A DNA stretch of 64,000 nt from Epiperipatus broadwayi. Taxonomy: Eukaryota; Onychophora; Udeonychophora; Euonychophora; Peripatidae. The notes under the pieces are model-generated. The model worked only from the letters and a program-made list of their open reading frames with translations, was not told where the DNA came from and ran no database searches. Of this stretch, positions 11,801 through 24,359 are shown piece by piece. The translations under genes and the position numbers were made by a program. The DNA is taken from the NCBI GenBank assembly GCA_028023455.1, contig JAQFVV010013300.1, positions 100,647 through 164,646 on the forward strand. Reading direction: 5' to 3'. Numbering within the stretch: position 1 is the first letter of the stretch; each line of letters starts with the position of its first letter.

Positions 11801-14800
11801 TGATTTTTTCTAGTACCAGGATCATATCCAGATATGATAATCTTTACCAGTACAAAATTAGAGAAGCCATTGAGCTACTTAAAAGACCAGATTGTATCAA
11901 TAAGCGAGATGATATATGCAAACTTCCTCCTATTTGGAAATTTTTTTTAAAAAACATTCTTAATTTAACATTTTTGCTATTGGTGGAACTTTAACATTTT
12001 TTTTTCAAATTAGTAATTGTAGCGCCTCTACAATCATCTTTCTATCTTTTATCACCCAATAGATGACTTGTGTGATCAAGTTGAAATGTTAGTATATCAA
12101 TATTTAAAGTTTTTAACATGGATGAACCAGCAAAATGTCTTTTATATATATGCACACACACTATATTATTGTGTGCTATGTAACCCAACTGGTTACAATA
12201 CATATATAGATAAACAATGTTTCTTGGAGAACAAAAAACTCAAATTAACACAGTAATATTTTAATAATAATATCTTGACATTCTTCTAACTTCAGTTGAA
12301 TAAATTAACAATTATCTTATACAGGATGGACTAAAAAAATATGTAGTAATATATACTTATTATTTTTTTTATTTATTTCATAGTTATTAGAATAAAGACA
12401 GAATTTGAAAGAACAAAATAATTGGATGCTGAAACTGTATTGAAAGACTGAAAATGCTGTGCAAGCATAAAGGATTTGGCAAAAGACATCGGATACTGCT
12501 TTAACATCATGTATGACATTTATTGTATTACAAATCAATTTGATGCAATGACTTTAGCAGTTTCAAATTGTTAGAATGGGCCTAATCTGTGTGTAATATG
12601 CAAATAAAAACTTTCATGTGACTATCACAATTAAAATAAATAAATTAAGCATCATTATATGGATGAATTACCAAGTGATGATGTCATTGTTATAATGGTA
12701 AAGAATAACAATTACTTAAGCATATTGTACAAAGACATTGAGAGACAGTCTCACATAATGAAAGAATATATTTTGTAAGCATTTATAAACATTAATATTC
12801 ATCTAATTTTGTATACTATTATGTGTCACAATATCAGCAATATGTTTCAGAAATATTGCAATTTTGTAAATGACATTTTGAACATATATGAAACTAAATA
12901 CAACCTATTGCAACAAATTTTTCTGATACAATAAATTTCTAGGCATGTTTGTTAATTATTATCACATATATTTATCACACGCTGTGTAATTTCATGATAT
13001 TTTCTGTCTTCAAGTACTGATTCAGAATCTACTTTCTTTATTCATTATTCAGACACCTATTTTGTTCTGAATATTTGTAAAATAAAAGCTAAATAAATCA
13101 TGAAAAATAGATATACAGCACTATTATATACCAAATATTAGTTTATTATTTATGTTTTATAAATCAGTATTATCATTACTAATATTTAAATTGAAAATAA
13201 TTTGAAATTAGAGTTCAGTTGAGAATATTAATTAACTCTAAATATTACTATAATATAAAGTTAAATAGAGTAGTGATTCATAACCCACCACTTTAATCTT
13301 TATTTAAAAGGATTCTGTTATTTATCATTAATAACATTGATCATATAACTAATAGCTGATGGCATTCTCTCATTTCTATATGTAAGATAATTGGAAGCTG
13401 TCATTTCAAATAGTAAGTTTATATTAATATAATAATCAAATGTAAAACACTATTTGGATAAAGCAAGTTCTCAACAACATTATTTATAATTTTTAATAGC
13501 CAAAACAACACAATATCTTTGACATTACTATGATATCAAAAAACGTTATTAAAGCATTGATGATTTATGATTGCAAATAATGGTAATAAATATACCACTT
13601 GTATAGCATATTTTGCAAGATATAAACAGTAATATAAATAAAATGTAATGGAGCTTGGAAATGATTCTGAATTTAAGAAGAATTTGAATGTTATTTAAGC
13701 GAGCAGTAAATTGCATTCAGAAAAAAAAACTTGATAATGCAATCTATCTTTTGGGAAACGTATGAACAATAAAAAAAGGAGTTGATCTCTGAATACTTCT
13801 GATATCTTTATGAATAAAGATTCTAACTATTGAAAATGTTATGAAAACATATATAATACAAAATAGAAAAAAAAAGCATAAACTTCATTAATAATACTTT
13901 TTATGTAATAATAATAAATTTGTCTGTAATTCAGCAAGACTCATTTCTAAAAGTATATATTTTTAATTTTTTATCAGATTTTCCGAAGCTAATAACTGAT
14001 TATTGATTAGTACAATATAGCATGATCAATTATAATAATCAGCATAGTATTCTAAAATAGATTTTCTCAAAATCACTTAATTATGTTATACATCATATTA
14101 CTGTATTTAGAAATGGAATTTTTAAAATAAAGCTTCTTTTATATTTTAATACACAGACATTTTTTAAATCAATATATAAATTTTAGAATCTAAACAAAAT
14201 AATAACAATAGGAATAGTTATATATATAAATTCGATAAATATATGATAATTTGTCTTTTCATTTAAAAAAATTATAAATTCAAGATTTTTTAAAATTTAT
14301 AACAAGTAATTTGCTTTTCATTGATAATATATAATTTTCCCTCACAATGCAAAATTTAAATAAAAATGTTAATATCTTAGTAAGTATTCTTATTATTTTG
14401 TGCAGTTTATTACGTATTAAGTAAAATATGCAAGTGACAATTTTAGCATGGATTAAAGAGAATATTTTCTCTCTGTTTATACTCATTAATCTTCATTTTG
14501 TTTTGAGCCGTGAAACAAACAACATTTGAATAATCCCCAATTACCCATAATTCATTATTTTTAGAATGTAAAAGAAAACCCTTTATATAATAAAATATGA
14601 CAATAATTCAGCATTAAACCGAATTATAAAAAATTAAACTATTATATATTTTTATACTTCAGTTAATGTATGTACGTACGTGCATATAATGCATTCTAAC
14701 AGTAGAAAAATCTTTTTTTTTTTTATAAAAAGCTTAAAATGATATCATTTTATTCTAAATAAATAGAAAGCAATAATAAATCATTTATGAACAAAAAATT

Positions 14801-14813
14801 GATATGATTATGT
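11801..14813. other. AT-rich intergenic DNA, nothing recognised
   Basis: Several 60-70 codon frames occur by chance in both directions (for example around 11.8, 12.1, 12.4 and 14.3 kb). They show no family signature, no neighbours and AT-driven composition. Confidence 0.6.
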
Positions 14814-14937
14814 AAAGAATATAAATTTAGTCAAGCATTGGTGGTCGAGTGGCCAGCACGGCTGCCTTATAAGCAGTTGTCCCGGGTTCGCTTCCCGGCC
14901 GATGTTTTGACACATGAAAAAAAAAAGAATATAAATT
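14814..14937 (+). mobile_element. Very short tRNA-Ile-like retroposon with target-site duplication
   Basis: A tRNA-like sequence (14835-14905), a spacer of about 11 nt and a run of 10 A are flanked by a perfect 14-bp direct repeat: aaagaatataaatt at 14814-14827 and again at 14924-14937 (17 bp with one mismatch if the following three bases are included). A poly-A tail plus target-site duplication is the mark of LINE-mediated retroposition. The inserted piece is only about 95 bp, essentially one tRNA-like unit without the usual SINE body. The intact duplication suggests a recent insertion. Confidence 0.8.
14835..14905 (+). tRNA. tRNA-like sequence, anticodon UAU (Ile), probably a pseudogene inside the retroposon
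   Basis: Folds as a cloverleaf: acceptor 14835-14841 pairs with 14899-14905 over 7 bp, including G-U wobbles. The A box is tggtcgagtgg at 14842-14852. The anticodon stem-loop is 14861-14877 with loop cttataa, giving anticodon TAT. The T arm ccggg/ttcgctt/cccgg lies at 14882-14898 and contains a perfect B box. The D stem pairs only in its outer two base pairs. Nuclear tRNA-Ile(UAU) genes usually carry an intron, absent here. With the poly-A tail and target duplication I read it as a retroposed tRNA-like unit, not a working tRNA gene. Confidence 0.6.
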
Positions 14938-17900
14938 CAGAGAAGAAAAATTAACTGGTATATATAATGTTAATATTGAAGTACTGCATATGCCATTTAC
15001 CACTACTGAAGTTTCCGAAATATATAGTTTTTGAATTAGTTATAGACGATATATCTAGAAAAATATGTAGTTTTATAAAAAAGTTTCAGATGTTGAAACT
15101 GCTAGATTATATAAAACGATGTGAAAAAACTACTATATGGATTCAGTCTATTATTTTTTCTAGTCTGAATTATAGTCCGAAATAATTTTTAAGAATATGA
15201 AATAACATGCATTTTTATCTAGTATTTTGTACTAGTATTGTATCCATAAGTTAATCGATGACGATTTGACATCATTATTGGAATAATGATAAATTGTTTT
15301 CAAAAAACTGAAGAATCTTTAGAGAATGAAGGTATTACTAATAAAAATTAAAGTCATGATTTTATAAGAGAATGAAAGACAATTTTAATAGTTTTATTAC
15401 TTTATTTTATTAATACATAAATCTTCTAATGGCGTTCTTTCTTACTTTAAAATGTTTACAATACACATAATTTATTTCCAAAAAGTAAATTAATGAGGTA
15501 TCAAACTTAACAGAATATTGTTTATATAAACTATCATTATTTTTAATTTCTTTGCTATACATATAAAAATGTCTGCTTAAAAGTGATTATAAATACAAAC
15601 AAATAGGCTAAACAGTTGATAACTCCATTCAGATTGCTATTTAACTACTTAGGGAAAGATATTAAAATGACATTCAAATCTTATAAGATTTAACCAATAG
15701 ACAGTACTGAACAATAATATTTGCTGATAAATTTGTAAATCAGTAAAGACTAAGTACTGTTTCCAATACAAATAATCTTTTCAGTCTGATCTTTTTGCTC
15801 TTTTATTCCCTTCTTCATTTTTCTATTCCTTTTATTTTGTTAATATGTAACAACATTTCTGATTTTAATCTTTTTTTTCTTTGTTTATTTTATTTATGCA
15901 AAAGTTCACAGCATTAAAAACAAATTAAACAAATTGGGAATTCTTTTTTACAATTATGCACAAGACCCTAAACAATAATGAGTTTATACAGAACTGGATT
16001 TCAACAATGATTTCATTTCACAAATAGAATTATGTTTTAAAATTTCTATTTACAGAATTATAGATCCCCCTATCTAAATAGCATCAAATGTCCCAGAAGT
16101 GTTTTGGTCTAAAATTGCATGTACATAAAATCTAGTAGATTACTATGCTTGATAAATTTTGCATTACTTGGAGAAGAATGATGAATGAAGACGATCATGT
16201 CTATAAATGTTAATCTAGTAAACCAAAATACAATGAAAGTTATGAAAATAAGTATTTCAATTATTTTTTTTAAAATAAATATAAAAATGTGCAAAGTTTG
16301 TTTAACAGGAATTTTTTAAGCATTATCTTTAACTTGTAGGACAGTGATTAAGTTAATAATCTGTTATAGTTTAAAGTTGATGTAAATGCTTTTAGGAAAT
16401 TTAACCTTTTCCCCCCTAAGAGAATAAAAGGAAATCACAAGGGATTAGATTCACTAAAAGACTAATTTGGTATTTTGGTTTAGAAATTTCTAGAGATATC
16501 AATAAAATGCTAGTGATATAAAATTGTTTTATGTAATGGCATTTGCACTATTTTTTAATGCTTATGACTGCAATATGAAATACTTTCCATTACTAGTGAG
16601 GCAACTATCATACTTCTATAGGCACTGAACTTCTAGTTTAACCTTATCTTAATAATAATTTGATATAAATATTACAAATAAAGAAAATAATAAATTGACC
16701 TATTTTCAATTAGTAATGAAATATGCATAGTCCAAAACAAGAAGTAATTAATGAACTTTTCTTTATGCACTTATTGGATTGGAATATGTAGTAAAAGAAA
16801 ATAATTGATAAACCTGTCTTCAAAGAGTAATTATATGATTTTTAACTGTAGGTTACCTTGATTTTGCTACAGTTCTTATTAAATTATATAAAAATGAAGA
16901 CTTTATTGGAAAAAAACTTGAAATATCTAAATTTAGTACAGACAAATAATTAATCTAGCTATTCTATCTGATATATCATCTATCTTTCCAATATTGTCCT
17001 CCCATCTTTCATTTATAACAAATACTATATATTTGTATATTATTTTTAATTTTATCATTTTTGCCATATTAATATGAATAAAAATAAAACATTAAGAATA
17101 ATAGCATGTGAAGAACAATAGCTACAAGAAACTTGTAATATTTTGCATATATTCATAAACGTATATACTGATAAAAAAATAAACATATCAAATGATTTTC
17201 AATAAAATAAAATAGAATATTGCCCAAAAGAATACAAAAATTCAGGCTATTATAATGTTATTAAAAATATCTGTCAAACAAATAAAATCAAAACATAAAG
17301 ATACTAGAATATATGAGTAAGTTAAAAAACAAGGAAATTTTCCATAATTGTACATTGAGTATGTGCCCACTTTATTCCCCTGTTCTGTGCAGTTTAGCAC
17401 AAAAACTATCTTAAATTGTGTCTAGCTGAATAAAGTAAAAAAAATAATAATAATTTGAATGTCACATGATCTCCATAGCAACTTACTAAACATAGATTAT
17501 TTATTTTGTCCTCAAAAGTATATTATGCTTTTCATCTTTCTATACGATTAATTGGCAGAAGATATGTTATTATAAAATATTTGTGTTAGTTTTTCTCCAT
17601 CATTTTGTTAAAACAATTTGCAGAAAAATATTTAATTCAAACTAGAATTTAAAAAAATTCATTGTGTAAATAAGCTATTGTGATGTAATAAATAATATAA
17701 AAATCTTTTTTTTCCGAATTTCTCATTAACTTTCCCTTAATGTACTTTCAATATGACACGTTAGGGAAACTGCTCAATATATAAAATTGTAAGCGCTACA
17801 TAATGTATTCTTCTCATATACTTAAGCAATATAAATAAAGATTAATTTTCTTTCTGAGTAATCAGGGAGCTGTTTTTAATGACTTTTTAGGATTTAAATA

Positions 17901-17990
17901 CAACGTTTCTTATAATCATTTATTTGAATTTAGAAAATCATTTAATTCTAAAAGAAAGATAGCTAAGTATTCACAGTTGATTTTTATAAC
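14938..17990. other. AT-rich intergenic DNA, nothing recognised
   Basis: Short frames near 15.0 and 16.2 kb lack any recognisable motif. No RNA or repeat family seen. Confidence 0.6.
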
Positions 17991-18435
17991 GTTCCATCAT
18001 CAGATTTTCAATGAAATGGAAGGCTAAAGAGTTCTGAGTTGGAATAGTTTGAAGCCTGTCCATTAAAGTGTAAAGACTGGCTATCTTAATATAAAGCTGA
18101 GTACTGATTCTATATATGTGTGAGGATAGTAATCTGGACCAACTGATGATTGCTGGTTTAGCATGAACTACGTGTATTAGTGATTATTTATCTTTTCAAC
18201 ATGTGTGTGATCAGGTGGGTCAGCAATATGAGATGGCACTAAAACTGGTGGGTCATGTGAAAGTCTGAGTTTGAACCCCGCATATATTACATATATAAAT
18301 GCAGGTGTAAAAGGTCTGCCCATCCCTCGCATATGTATGTATAAATGGATTATTCTCCTGTACATGAGGGGTCAGAATGACTAATATGGCAACATGGGTA
18401 GGACGACAACCTTGACACTATCAAGAGCTTTGAAC
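17991..18435 (+). repeat. 445-bp repeat, unit 1, with tRNA-like promoter boxes
   Basis: This unit starts with 'ttccatcatcagattttcaatg'. It carries a possible pol III A box (tggcactaaaactgg, from 18234) and B box (gagtttgaacccc, 18267-18279) about 33 nt apart, followed by 'catatattacatatataaatg'. The next unit begins exactly 445 bp later. The boxes suggest a SINE-like origin, but they lie in the second half of the unit, so the unit may be a permuted SINE dimer or a satellite seeded by a SINE. Short minus-strand frames here are by-products of the repeat. Confidence 0.55.
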
Positions 18436-18750
18436 ATTCCATTATCAGATTTTCAATGAAATGGAAGGCTAAAGAGTTGTGAGTTGGAATAGTTTGAAGC
18501 CTGTCCATTAAAGTATAAAGACTGGCTATCTTAATATAAAGCTGAGTACTGATTATATATATGTGTGAGGATAGTAATCTCGACCAAGTGATGATTGCTG
18601 GTTTAGCATGAAATACATATATTGGTGATTATTTATCTTTTCAACATGTGTGTGATCAGGTGGGTCAGCAATATAAGATGGCACTAAGACTGGTGGGTCA
18701 TGTGAAAGTCTGAGTTCGAACCCCGCATATATTACATATATAAATGCAGG
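18436..18750 (+). repeat. 445-bp repeat, unit 2, truncated at 315 bp
   Basis: Matches unit 1 base for base with few substitutions from 'attccattatcag' to 'aaatgcagg' (18742-18750, versus 18297-18305 in unit 1). It then departs, so only the first 315 bp are present. The B box here is the canonical gagttcgaacccc, closer to consensus than in unit 1. Confidence 0.6.
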
Positions 18751-18871
18751 TTTAAGCCTGTATAATGTATTAATCAATAGAAAGGAAAATTAAAATTCAG
18801 ACGATTAAAAAAAGAGTGAATAAACATTCATTAAATATGATAAACATAATTTTAATAATGAAAGAATTATA

Positions 18872-18972
18872 TTTTATATTAGTTATACTAATTATAACAA
18901 CAGCACTTAATTAATAAAATAAATATATTTTTATATTAGTTATACTAATTATAACAACAGTATTTAATTAAT
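18872..18972. repeat. 57-bp tandem duplication
   Basis: The sequence starting ttttatattagttatacta at 18872 is repeated at 18929, through 'attataacaacag' to 'ttaattaat', with two or three differences. A simple local duplication in non-coding DNA. Confidence 0.75.
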
Positions 18973-20889
18973 CTTCGAAGATCAAATTTTGTGGAAAAAT
19001 AATTTCTTAGTATCCTTAAATTATTCTGTACAATACATTAATATTTAAAAATAACTTTACAATTATGAATATGCTTAATTTATAATTCAGAAAAATGGGC
19101 ATTACAATCAATAGTTGAGGCATAATCTGGCTTCAAATTCAAATGAAACATTAAAAGGTTTTCAGATGACTGAAAAGTAAATAAACATAGGATTTTTTTT
19201 TACTAAAGAAACCCATAACCAATCTACATAGCCATACAATTACACCTTCATTTTAGACTCTATTTCTAAAGATAGGTCAATTTATAAATCCTGTAAAAAT
19301 CCTCAACAACAACAGCTGATTTTAGTTTTAAAAATTTTGTTTTCTTTAGTGTTACTCTTTGCTCATATGTTGATGAGACTTTCAGTTTAGTAAAATTATT
19401 TAAGGTTGTTATATACACACACACACAAACAGAAAATAGATAATATTTTTGATATAATTGGTCAAAATTGAAAAGAGGAATGTTTTCAAAAGAAAAAGAT
19501 AATTTATTATATTTTATTTTGAAAATGATATTGATAGATTTATTTTTTGTTTAAAAAAACTTTAGTTTGTTATATTTTTAATTATCAACTTTTAATTTCT
19601 TACTTAATAAATATGTATTATAAAAATATAAAAAAAAACCTTTATGAATGATATTAGTAGTATCAACTACAGTAATTCATCTTTAAGTTGAATGAATATA
19701 TTTAATGGTATATAATTTTGATAAACTATTTTATTGTTCATATACTTCAAACATAAACCTGTTTAATCAAATATGTCAACTAGGATGTATGGAAGATTAC
19801 CATAATTCATTACTGATTATTCTTTGTAATTAACTCAGACAAATAATATTTTGAATTGTTTTTTATTGTCAAAAGTAAATGTATATCTAACTACATAAAT
19901 TTGATGCCCCATAACTTAATAACTTAATGTGCTTCAAATTTTCATTGGTTTGAATTTATTTTTCTTCCACAAATTTAACACATAATATAAAACTGCATTG
20001 AAAGCAGGCCACCATATTATTATAATGTATTGTTAAAAGTTGAACAAATATTTAAATAAGCACAAGGAGTGTACTTGATGTAAAAAAAAAAAGTTGAATC
20101 TTAAGACCATATAGTTAAGTATTCATTTGAGATAGATTAGTTACAATATTTTGCTTTACAAGTCTTTTAATAAGATGATAAAAGATATTAGTAAAAGTAC
20201 TCAGAACCTGTTTCAAAAAAATACATTATTAAGATTTTAATAAATTTTATTAATTTATTAACATAATATCAAGGAGTTTTAATTCATATACACTTCTTGA
20301 AAAAAGTTCACTTTTTACCAACAGTTAAAGATTAAGTATAAAGCAGATGTTTTCATCATCCAAATGTGGATCTAATTTTCATTGGGAATACATATAAAAT
20401 ATTCTCTTTAAAACATGTAAAAGATGTACATTTGTGGGGTGAAATTCAATGCTCTTTTCCTCAATTAAGCAGAAATGTGTACATCAGAAATATAAAAGCA
20501 ATAATAATAAATAATGAAATATTTTATGAGAAGAGACAAATATAATGCTATATAACATGATACAATAAATAAAGATGAATATTTGATTGATAATTTAGAG
20601 AAGAAGTGAAAGAAACAACAAAATGTCTATCAGTAAATAGTCATCAAAAATGTCACTACTTTTTAAGCAAAAGTAACACAAAACATTACAAGATAACCTG
20701 ATTATTTCTTCATAAATTGGGGTGATTGTCTAAACACAAATAACTACTATACTCATTGCTATACTGAGATTGCCAAATTTTATGTATTGTCAAATGTTTA
20801 GTCCCAAGAAAAGCATAGACTAGGAAGTTGTTTGGTCACAATATTTCTTTAATAATTAATCTAATAAATCCACTAGATATTCCTGAACC
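18973..20889. other. AT-rich intergenic DNA, nothing recognised
   Basis: AT-rich, with an (AC)n near 19415 and poly-A runs. No gene or repeat seen. Confidence 0.6.
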
Positions 20890-22035
20890 ACAACTTGCCT
20901 TTGATTTTTTTAAAACTAGAAAAAGCCTATGATTAAAGATCATACTTTTAAAACTTCTAAAAAATGTAGGACCTAAAGCCAAATTATGTTTGGCAAAACT
21001 GTTTAGAAAAATTATTATTACAAAAGCTATTCCAAAAATTTAGTAAGAAAGCAAAACTATAAGTTTTAAAATCAAATAAACCTAACAATGATCAAAAAAT
21101 TACAACTCTATATCATTATTATGTGTTTCTATTAAGCGATTCAAAAAATCAAAACACAAATTTTGATAATTATTTGATAACATTCTATTCTATAAAGCAG
21201 GATATATTTAGGACAGAAATAGCTATTGAGAACAAATTTTATCTTTGAGAACACAAATTTAAAAAATCCTTTTAATATAAATTAAAAAATAATACTATTT
21301 TTATTAATATAATGATAGCTTTAGGATTCTACTTAAAAAACAGGTTTGCCCTAAAAGTATCTAAAATCTTTGAATACATTAAATCTAATAATTTACTTGA
21401 CAAAATTCCCTCCAATAAAAAGAATTAAGTGATACTAAAGAAAGATCATTCAATGTAATACATTTTATGGAATGGTTTTCACAAAGTTATGTTTCTCTCA
21501 ACAATTTTATTTAATGCATTCATTGGAGATCATCCACAATCATCTATGACAATTCACAAAAGAAAACTTTTTCAGAAATACACAAGTCTCTTAATAAGAA
21601 AAATTGTTTAGAAATCTTTATCAAAGACTGGAATCTTATTTCAAATATAATTTTTTATATTAAAAACTAGGAAAACATTTCATAATCTGTAATATAATCT
21701 TTTGTGACAGAAATATAATTCTACTGTGACTTGGGAGTAACTAACATATTTTATTTATCTTTCTAAGGTTAAATCTGAAATAATTTTTTGGAATAATATT
21801 TGTGAAAAATTGATTGGCTTTACTCAATGTTGTGATACTAATTCTTTACAAATAGTTTTCTTAGTATTAGTATAATATACATGATAATACTTCCCCATTT
21901 GAAAAATAATGCCTATAGCAATGGCGTCATGTTTTTTTATATAATCTTTTCTAGGATATCTGAAGTAAAGTTGCCTATTAGAAAATATATAAAAGCTGAT
22001 AAGTTGATCAGGTCTATCATTAATTCAAAATCTGG
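20890..22035 (+). pseudogene. Decayed non-LTR retrotransposon reverse transcriptase
   Basis: Translating the plus strand across several frames gives, in the right order, landmarks of a LINE reverse transcriptase. They are a 'VGPKAKLCLAKLF' block (about 20970-21010), then the fingers motif NY.SISLLCVSIK (21098-21136; family consensus NYRPISLLCV..K), a 'FIKDWNLI' stretch near 21620 (compare the Y..W.L..N block after the active site), and 'LPIRKYIKADKLIRS' near 21972 (compare the PP.IRR block near the C-terminus). Stops and frameshifts occur every few tens of codons and I cannot find an intact active-site box. It differs from LINE-A and LINE-B further on. This is an old relic; edges are approximate. 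Confidence 0.55.
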
Positions 22036-23199
22036 TTTCAGGGTATTTAATTAAAAATTTCTTCAAACATTCAAAGGATTATGTGATGAAAATGGGGTTT
22101 ATATGAGATTTCAAAACATTTTTTTTTTCAAAGGCTTTAGTAAAGACAACTAGACTTGATGTTCCAAAATGTTATTGAGATGTCACCAATAGATTCAGGA
22201 CATCCTATAGTGGTATAAACCATCTGCATTATAAATAAAGTTTAACAATCACTGAAATTAGATATGGTTAAATATAAATCATAATAATGTTAATGACTGT
22301 CAGATGTATGAATGTAGTGACAGACCAAATGATCTAATACCATCAGTATATATATATTCTTTTGGTCTCTATAGATACCCACTTATTAATAGTTACACAA
22401 GATAAAAAAATTACAAATAAAATAAAATAAATAATAATAAAAACAATGTGAATTGCTTTATTAAGATTCATTTTGTATTTAGTAGAAATCAAAAAATCTA
22501 ATATGACAGACTTGAAAGTTAAAAGTTATTTGTGTAAATGTTAGATGATTTTCCAAGCAATAACTATTTAATTATTTTATTAGTGATTATACAATTTGTA
22601 TGCAAATATTAACAATGTAAAAACTGTTTAATACTATAATAATTTTTATTATGAATGTATGGAAAACAAAAATAAGTTTTCCCTGATAATAAAGTATTTG
22701 TTATCACTAATTCTTAGTATTCATAAAATCTGTTTTTCAACATTGTTTTTACATAATAACTTAAAATTTTACTTTCGTTATTTTTTTTAAAAAAAAAAAA
22801 CAACAGCTTTTTATAATAATATAAATAATAAAAATAAAAAAACACATTAATAGAGAACAATAAAAGTCCTCTTTTCTTTTTTTTTTAAGAAAAAGTTGTT
22901 TCATTAAAAGTGAAAATGGGAAAGATGTATACAAAAAATATTCATACAGATATTAAACAGATTCAGTAAAAAAATTGACGTTTTTTTTTGGCAATTTTCT
23001 ATTATTATTTAAATGTAATTAACAATAATGCTAGTAAAAGAGAAAATATTAATTTATAATATGTTAAGATAATATGTTAAGATACAATTTTATCTCTAAT
23101 AATTTTTCTTTTCTTAATACTATCTATCTATTTATTTACTTACCGACCCACTCACTCGCCTTTATATTTACCTCCTTTCTTTCTGCCCTTTCTATTTAC
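22036..23199. other. AT-rich intergenic DNA, nothing recognised
   Basis: Poly-A/T rich. A short pyrimidine-rich stretch with tatc/cttacc repeats lies at 23120-23210, just left of the next repeat cluster. Confidence 0.55.
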
Positions 23200-23213
23200 C
23201 TGTTATCTATCTA

Positions 23214-23722
23214 AATAGGCAAAACTCTCCATATAGTATTGCCAGTCAGTGCAAGACAGAGTAATCAATGGTTTCCAGAAGGCTTGTGTGTTTAAAATCC
23301 CTATCTAGTGCCTACTCATCCAACATCCCCAGACTAGTTTCTGGTTTGTGATCTTCATCAGTGAGGGGCTTTGGATCTGAGAGAACTGCACCTACATCAT
23401 AGGATCTAATGCAACCCTCAAGCAGCCACCTTTAATCTCTACTTAACTACAAAAATATGAGAATAAAATTGGAAACACAATAATATTTTCAATCCAAGCT
23501 CATTAGTTTATGTAATCATATAGTTCAGTACCCGTACATTTTGGTGTCTTTGGTTCTTTAATAACCATAGCCATCAGTTTCCTATTAGGCAGGATTGGTG
23601 TTAAACCACTAAATATCATATGATCACCATTTCTTATGCTTGCTCATAACTGTTATTAAAACAGGCAAAACTCTCCCTACAGTATTGTCACTCGGTGATC
23701 GTGTGATGTTTAGTGGTTTAAG
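23214..23722. repeat. Repeat block with direct and inverted copies
   Basis: 'aggcaaaactctccatatagtattgcc' at about 23217 recurs as 'aggcaaaactctccctacagtattgtc' at about 23665. The segment 23603-23630 (ttaaaccactaaatatcat...) is the imperfect reverse complement of 23693-23721 (..atgatgtttagtggtttaa), forming a stem of about 28 bp with a 60-bp loop. A segment 'agactagtttctggtttgtgatcttcatcagtgag' at about 23331 resembles 'agatcagtttctagcagttgtctgtcatcagtaa' at about 24437. This looks like fragments of one non-autonomous repeat family. Non-coding. Confidence 0.5.
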
Positions 23723-23832
23723 CTATATTTTAATTGTTAATAAACTTTTAACTTAAAAAAATTGTAATATATGTATTTAATAATATATATAATTTTAAAA
23801 GCAGTGTTATTTATATAAATAAATACGGAGCT

Positions 23833-24024
23833 ATATTTAGCTCATAGTATTGTCTACTATCTCAATTGCATATATGTTTTTAATACAATATTAGCAAACA
23901 ACTAATTCTATATTATAGTATTTTTAATATTTAGCTCATAGTATTGTCTACTATCTCAATTGCATATATGTTTTTAATACAATATTAGCAAACAATTAAT
24001 TCTATATTATAGTATTTTTAATAT
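23833..24024. repeat. 94-bp tandem duplication, two near-identical copies
   Basis: The unit starting atatttagctcatagtattg at 23833 recurs at 23927, differing by about one base over its length (aacaactaattc versus aacaattaattc). The high identity points to a recent duplication. Confidence 0.85.
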
Positions 24025-24359
24025 TAAGCATTTTATCATTCTTTATACATATATAACATTCATTAAAAATTATGTATAAATGAATTCTTTATAGGTTTTA
24101 ACATTGCAAATATACAGGTTGCAATAATCATCCATTCCGAAATAGTAATCCACTTTCTTTCACATTATACAAGATTTTATACTTACTCTTTGAACATAAA
24201 CAATATTGCCATATGATCTTTATATATAAAGAATTATACACTATTTTAATAATGTTCATAGGTTCAATACCTGTAGCATTCTTAATGAGTCTAGTGAACA
24301 CAAATACATGAATATTGTGAAAAGGCTAGCCTATTTTGCAGTGGATGACAGTTTATGAT

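Noticed and set aside
14835-14905. A functional tRNA-Ile gene
   Set aside because: Incomplete D-stem pairing, no intron, and a poly-A tail with target duplication point to a retroposed copy.
18177-18777. Two similar minus-strand frames sharing a PAFIYVIYAGF segment
   Set aside because: The similarity is explained by the 445-bp repeat in which both lie. The shared sequence covers the tRNA-like B box, so it is non-coding.
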